Shown in pieces: positions 51,845 to 55,693 of a DNA stretch of 55,693 nt. A program made the translations under genes and the position numbers. The notes below the pieces were generated by a model. The model saw only the letters and a list, made by a program, of their open reading frames with translations, was not told the DNA's origin and searched no databases. Source of the DNA: Bacteroidales bacterium (GTDB lineage Bacteria; Bacteroidota; Bacteroidia; Bacteroidales; M50B96); contig JAGYLP010000012.1 of NCBI GenBank assembly GCA_018401015.1, forward strand, positions 1 through 55,693, written 5' to 3'. Each line of letters starts with the position of its first letter. The stretch's first letter is position 1.

Positions 51845-53173
51845 TTATAGCAGGAAACTTAACAAAATACCAGCAGCCACTGCCGAACCAATTACTCCCG
51901 ATACATTCGGAGCCATGGCGTGCATGAGTAAGTGGTTGGTTGGATCGGCTTTAAGTCCTTCTGCCTGCACAACGCGGGCACTGTCGGGAACGGCACTCAC
52001 ACCCGCAGCTCCAACCAGCGGGTTAATTTTATGACCTTCCTTCAGGAATAAATTCATCACCTTCGAGAAAAGGATTCCGCCGGCTGTGGCCACCATGAAA
52101 GAAACGGCACCAAGAATGAAAATTAGAATCGACGAGGGAGTTAAGAAAACATCGGCCTGAGTAGAGGCACCTACGGTTAGTCCGAGTAGAATCGTAACAA
52201 TATCAATCAGGCTATTGCGAGCGGTATCGGCCAGTCGTTTGGTAACCCCTGATTCTTTTAAAATATTGCCGAAGAACAACATGCCCAACAGAGGCAATGC
52301 ACTCGGAGCAATGTATCCGGTAAGGATAAGTCCTACAATGGGGAAGAGGATTTTCTCCAGCTTAGAAACGGCTCGAGGCGGTTTCATGCGGATTTTTCTT
52401 TCCTCTTTATTCGTAAGTAACTTCATGATGGGCGGCTGAATAACCGGCACCAGCGCCATGTAGGAGTATGCTGCGATAGCAATTGGCCCAATCAGGTTTT
52501 TCACAGTCGTTCCATCGGGTAAAATATTGATTCCATTGGCCAGTTTGGAAGATAGGAAGATAGCGGTAGGTCCGTCGGCTCCTCCAATAATGCCAATTGC
52601 ACCTGCCTCCGGGAGTTTGAATCCTAACATAATAGCTCCCAAAAAGGTAATAAATATACCAACCTGAGCCGCCGCTCCTAACAACATTAACCGTGGATTG
52701 GAAATGAGCGACGAGAAATCGGTCATGGCTCCAATGCCCAGGAAAATAAGCGGAGGATAAATCCCTTTCACTACTCCGAAATAGAGGTAATTCATCACGG
52801 AGCCACTTTCATAGATTCCTAATTGAAGGTCGATATCCGGACCTTGAAAAAAGGGAATATTTCCGATTATGATTCCTGTCCCGATGGGAACCAACAAAAG
52901 CGGTTCGTAGTCGTATTTAATTGCCAGGAAGATGAAGAAAAGTCCAACCGCCAGCATGATTAAGTGGCCGGTGGTAGCGTTGGAGAATCCTGTGAAATCG
53001 ATAAATCGTTTTAATCCGCTGAAACTCTCTTCGAATTCATCGTCTGGCTCGTCGATTACTTCATTTTGGGGTAGGAGGGTATGCGCCTGGGTTTTAAGTT
53101 GATGGTGATTAACAATGAACGATGCCAGCGAAAGAATGCCAATCAAGCTTAATACGGTGAGTAGTTTTTTCAT
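51845..53173 (-). CDS. Na+-translocating decarboxylase beta subunit (OadB/MmdB-like)
   Basis: A 442-residue membrane protein with about ten helices. The GGADGPTAIFLSSKLA motif (about residues 198-213) contains the aspartate that takes part in Na+ transport, and DSARVVQAEG is the second conserved element. An N-terminal hydrophobic segment (about 4-24) precedes an acidic linker. The beta subunit uses decarboxylation energy to pump Na+ outwards. Its start overlaps the stop of the biotin carrier gene (53170-53173). Confidence 0.92.
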   Translation of the reverse strand: MKKLLTVLSLIGILSLASFIVNHHQLKTQAHTLLPQNEVIDEPDDEFEESFSGLKRFIDFTGFSNATTGHLIMLAVGLFFIFLAIKYDYEPLLLVPIGTGIIIGNIPFFQGPDIDLQLGIYESGSVMNYLYFGVVKGIYPPLIFLGIGAMTDFSSLISNPRLMLLGAAAQVGIFITFLGAIMLGFKLPEAGAIGIIGGADGPTAIFLSSKLANGINILPDGTTVKNLIGPIAIAAYSYMALVPVIQPPIMKLLTNKEERKIRMKPPRAVSKLEKILFPIVGLILTGYIAPSALPLLGMLFFGNILKESGVTKRLADTARNSLIDIVTILLGLTVGASTQADVFLTPSSILIFILGAVSFMVATAGGILFSKVMNLFLKEGHKINPLVGAAGVSAVPDSARVVQAEGLKADPTNHLLMHAMAPNVSGVIGSAVAAGILLSFLL

Positions 53174-53601
53174 TGTTCCACTTCCATTTCAATTAATATA
53201 TCGCCTTGCAGTACATTTGAGCCGGCGTTAACCAGAATCGATTTGATGGTACCTGCTTTATCGCTTTGGATGTTGTTTTCCATCTTCATCGCTTCCATTA
53301 CCAATAAGCGCTGATTTAGTTTGACGGTATCGCCAGGTTTTACGTTCACTTCCAGGATTAGACCTGGCAGTGGAGCTTGGATTTTGTGCAAGCCCGTCGG
53401 TGCATTCGCCGGAAGACTCCCTTTTCCGTTCGAATCGACCGGCTTTCGAATGAGCCGTGGTGTTTTCGAAACGGGTTTATTGGAGTGTACTTCAACTTGG
53501 TAACGAGTTCCGTTTACCTCTACTTCGGCCAGGTTGTCTTCGAATTTTCGAATCTCTACCGAATAGTTATTACCTGATATGGTGAATTCAAATTTTTTCA
53601 T
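53170..53601 (-). CDS. Biotin carboxyl carrier protein of the decarboxylase (gamma/MmdC-like)
   Basis: A 143-residue protein. The C-terminal biotinyl domain (about 75-142) has the AMKMEN motif whose lysine is biotinylated. Before it is a Pro/Ala-poor linker, and the N-terminal 60 residues (FTISGNNYSVEIRKF) form a small beta-domain often seen in this subunit. Biotin carries CO2 from the alpha carboxyltransferase to the beta subunit. It lies between the delta-like and beta genes, with overlap to the latter. Confidence 0.93.
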   Translation of the reverse strand: MKKFEFTISGNNYSVEIRKFEDNLAEVEVNGTRYQVEVHSNKPVSKTPRLIRKPVDSNGKGSLPANAPTGLHKIQAPLPGLILEVNVKPGDTVKLNQRLLVMEAMKMENNIQSDKAGTIKSILVNAGSNVLQGDILIEMEVEQ

Positions 53602-53634
53602 AATGTGTGTTTTCTACGGTATCGGACATGTTTG

Positions 53635-54012
53635 CTAGTGTAGGTCGCTTGGTCGGGTGCGCATGCTGTAAATCTTTGAGCTCCAGGGAGAATAATTCTT
53701 CGAGGCACGTTTAATGGTAATCATATTCGACTCATTATCGTGAAAGTCGTTCATGTGAAGGTAAAGGGCCATGGTGATGGCTGCGCTCACTTCGCCGGAA
53801 ACACTCAAGCTTGCCTCGTCGGGCATTTCTTTGCCTTCCTCGCGGAATCGTTTTCGGATTTTCAGATGAATAATTTTCGGCAGATTATGAAAGACGAAAT
53901 AAAGAGCTACCAAAGCGCTGAACACGATAATGTACCCAACTGCTGCGATGAGGATGGAATGTTGGTTGATATTTTCAGTCGAGATTTGAATATCGGCTAG
54001 TGTGAAAATCAT
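53635..54012 (-). CDS. OadG-like small membrane subunit of the decarboxylase
   Basis: About 125 residues from the ATG at 54012; a longer frame to 54099 would overlap the carboxyltransferase gene and lacks family residues. One membrane helix (about 19-42) is followed by SGEVSAAITMALYLHMNDFHD, characteristic of the OadG-type delta subunit in Bacteroidota. It is thought to hold the alpha and beta subunits together. It begins 11 bases after the mmdA-like gene ends. Confidence 0.85.
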   Translation of the reverse strand: MIFTLADIQISTENINQHSILIAAVGYIIVFSALVALYFVFHNLPKIIHLKIRKRFREEGKEMPDEASLSVSGEVSAAITMALYLHMNDFHDNESNMITIKRASKNYSPWSSKIYSMRTRPSDLH

Positions 54013-54023
54013 ACAGTGTTTGC

Positions 54024-55583
54024 TTAAAGTGGGATGTTTGAATGTTTTTTTGGTGGATTGACATCTTTTTTGGTGGCCAGCATTTTGAGTGCTCTGCAAA
54101 CCCTGAAGCGGGTGTTACGAGGTTCAATCACATCGTCGATGAATCCGAATTTAGCGGCTTGATATGGATTAGCAAAGCGTTCGGTGTATTCCTTCTCTTT
54201 TTGAGCAGCGTAGGCCAGCCTGTCTTCTTCGCGCTCGAGAGCACTTATTTTTCGGCCTTCCAAAACCTCGATTGCTCCTTTAGCGCCCATGACCGCAATT
54301 TCGGCACTAGGCCAGGCATAGTTCAGGTCGCCTCGCAACTGTTTTGAGCTCATTACATCGTGGGCTCCTCCGTAAGATTTTCGGAGTGTGATGGTTATTT
54401 TCGGTACGGTTGCTTCGCCATAGGCAAACATGAGTTTTGCACCATGAGTAATAATGCCGCCGTACTCCTGAGATGAACCGGGTAAAAAACCAGGCACATC
54501 CACTAAAGTAAGAATGGGCACATTGAAGCAATCGCAAAAGCGAACAAATCGAGCTGCTTTTCTACTGGCATTTATATCGAGCACTCCGGCAAGATAATTC
54601 GGCTGATTGGCCACGATTCCAATTGGCTGACCACTCATCTTTGCAAAACCTACAATGATGTTTTTGGCATAGTGCCGATGAATTTCCAAAAATTCCTCCC
54701 GATCAACAATTTCATGAATCACATCCATCATGTCGTAAGGCAGATTCGGGTTCTCGGGAATGATTTCATTCAACGGGTCGCAAATACGGTCGAAGGGATC
54801 GTCGCAAATGGTTGTAATCGGTTCTTCCAAATTGTTTTGTGGAAGGTATTCCAATAATTTCCGAATGAGCAGCAGGCCTTCTTCTTCCGACTCGACCCTG
54901 AAATGAGCTACTCCCGATTTTTCGGTATGAACGCTTGCTCCGCCTAGATCCTCAGTGCTAATATTTTCGCCGGTAACGGTTTTTGCCACCTTGGGCCCGG
55001 TTACAAACATATAGCTGGTTTTTTCACTCATGATGATGATATCGGTTAGTGCAGGGGAATATACTGCCCCTCCGGCACAAGGACCGAAAATGGCTGATAT
55101 TTGCGGAATTACTCCGCTTGCCATAATGTTCCGTTGGAATATTTCGGCATACCCGGCTAAACTTTGCACACCCTCTTGAATACGCGCTCCACCACTATCG
55201 TTGATTCCAATTACCGGAGCACCTACTTTCATGGCTTGATCCATGACTTTGCAGATTTTTTTTGCAAAGGACTCGGATAAGCTTCCTCCAAATACGGTGA
55301 AATCTTGCGAAAAGACGTACACAATGCGTCCGTCGATGGTGCCATATCCGGTTACAACTCCATCGCCCAGGTAGGATTCACTCTCAATGCCAAAGTCGTT
55401 GCATCGATGCTGAACAAACATATCGAATTCTTCGAAGCTGCCTTCGTCGAGTAATATTTCAATGCGTTCGCGGGCTGTGTATTTCCCTTTTGCATGTTGG
55501 GAATCGATACGCTTTTCGCCACCTCCTAACTTTGCCTGAACGCGTAGGTCGATGAGCTGTTTTATTTTGTCGGTTTTATTCAT
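54024..55583 (-). CDS. mmdA: Acyl-CoA carboxyltransferase (methylmalonyl-CoA decarboxylase alpha-like)
   Basis: A 519-residue biotin-dependent carboxyltransferase of the propionyl-CoA/methylmalonyl-CoA type. Two crotonase-like halves show [50 protein letters not shown] and, in the second half, [18 protein letters not shown]. Linked OadG, biotin carrier and OadB-like genes identify it as the alpha subunit of a Na+-pumping decarboxylase, and the upstream epimerase points to methylmalonyl-CoA as substrate. The reaction yields propionyl-CoA. A role as part of a propionyl-CoA carboxylase is the alternative. Confidence 0.92.
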   Translation of the reverse strand: MNKTDKIKQLIDLRVQAKLGGGEKRIDSQHAKGKYTARERIEILLDEGSFEEFDMFVQHRCNDFGIESESYLGDGVVTGYGTIDGRIVYVFSQDFTVFGGSLSESFAKKICKVMDQAMKVGAPVIGINDSGGARIQEGVQSLAGYAEIFQRNIMASGVIPQISAIFGPCAGGAVYSPALTDIIIMSEKTSYMFVTGPKVAKTVTGENISTEDLGGASVHTEKSGVAHFRVESEEEGLLLIRKLLEYLPQNNLEEPITTICDDPFDRICDPLNEIIPENPNLPYDMMDVIHEIVDREEFLEIHRHYAKNIIVGFAKMSGQPIGIVANQPNYLAGVLDINASRKAARFVRFCDCFNVPILTLVDVPGFLPGSSQEYGGIITHGAKLMFAYGEATVPKITITLRKSYGGAHDVMSSKQLRGDLNYAWPSAEIAVMGAKGAIEVLEGRKISALEREEDRLAYAAQKEKEYTERFANPYQAAKFGFIDDVIEPRNTRFRVCRALKMLATKKDVNPPKKHSNIPL

Positions 55584-55607
55584 GATGAAACGGTTTTTTT
55601 TTGGTCT

Positions 55608-55693
55608 TTATTTACTGCAAAATTCCATGAGTACACCACCGGTGCTTTTCGGATGAAGGAAGCCAATGTTCAATCCTTCAGCTCCTTTTCTTC
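55608..55693 (-). CDS. mce: Methylmalonyl-CoA epimerase, C-terminal end (truncated by window edge)
   Basis: Only the last 27 codons lie in the window, ending in TAA at 55608-55610. They encode GLNIGFLHPKSTGGVLMEF and a CSK end, matching the C-terminus of methylmalonyl-CoA epimerase. Known members interconvert the R and S forms of methylmalonyl-CoA. The stop is 24 bases upstream of the carboxyltransferase start, so both belong to one operon. The start is beyond the right edge. Confidence 0.85.
   Translation of the reverse strand, partial: RKGAEGLNIGFLHPKSTGGVLMEFCSK

Overview
The window comes from a Bacteroidota genome, probably class Bacteroidia. The evidence: several secreted proteins end in type IX secretion (T9SS) sorting domains, one has SprB-type adhesin repeats, a TonB-dependent receptor carries a carboxypeptidase-like N-terminal domain, S16 has an acidic tail, promoters fit TTG-N18-TAnnTTTG, and mutually consistent starts lack Shine-Dalgarno sequences. 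I see no CRISPR array, insertion sequence, prophage or recognisable defence island. Most of the window is ordinary chromosome with short accessory stretches.

Layout. 1-2.9 kb: 3' end of a giant SprB-repeat/T9SS surface protein. 2.9-5.7 kb: an envelope-stress-like cluster of ECF sigma factor, zinc-finger anti-sigma, Spy/CpxP-like sensor and DUF2202 lipoprotein; two almost identical promoter-like elements precede the sigma and anti-sigma genes. 5.75-6.2 kb: non-coding, low complexity. 6.2-14 kb, minus strand: a frameshifted S8 protease, a dCMP deaminase-like protein, then rimM with an MFS transporter, a YbaK-like deacylase and an EEP phosphatase, then rpsP and a sodium:solute symporter. 14.4-15.3 kb: a methyltransferase. 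15.3-19.7 kb: an anaerobic respiration locus (outer-membrane porin, nrfH, nrfA) facing a Crp/Fnr regulator with three N-terminal cysteines. 19.75 kb: tRNA-Arg(ACG). 19.9-23.5 kb: an A+T-richer stretch with a 14-repeat FG-GAP surface protein and a small Cys-rich secreted protein. 23.5-24.0 kb: a non-coding block built from hairpin units.

24-38.3 kb holds scattered envelope-polysaccharide genes: three GT4-type and one GT2 glycosyltransferase, a polyprenyl-phosphate sugar transferase and a 783-residue membrane protein. They are mixed with trmD, a cupin and unknown secreted proteins. 38-42.5 kb: a TonB C-terminal-domain protein, a membrane metallophosphoesterase, and a MORN-repeat/histidine kinase/LuxR response regulator operon. 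42.6-46.8 kb: a TonB-dependent receptor, a nitroreductase and FabG. 46.9-51.3 kb: an operon of a VWA membrane protein, an M48 protease and AnmK. 51.8-55.7 kb: a complete set of Na+-translocating (methylmalonyl-CoA) decarboxylase subunits behind the end of methylmalonyl-CoA epimerase.

Taken together, nitrite ammonification and a Na+-pumping decarboxylase suggest a facultative or anaerobic fermenter, with T9SS surface proteins and surface glycans. The least explained signals are the duplicated ECF-type element, the hairpin-unit block at 23.5-24.0 kb, the porin-nrf-Crp locus with its operator-like palindrome, and the one-base frameshift that separates an S8 protease from its secretion tail.
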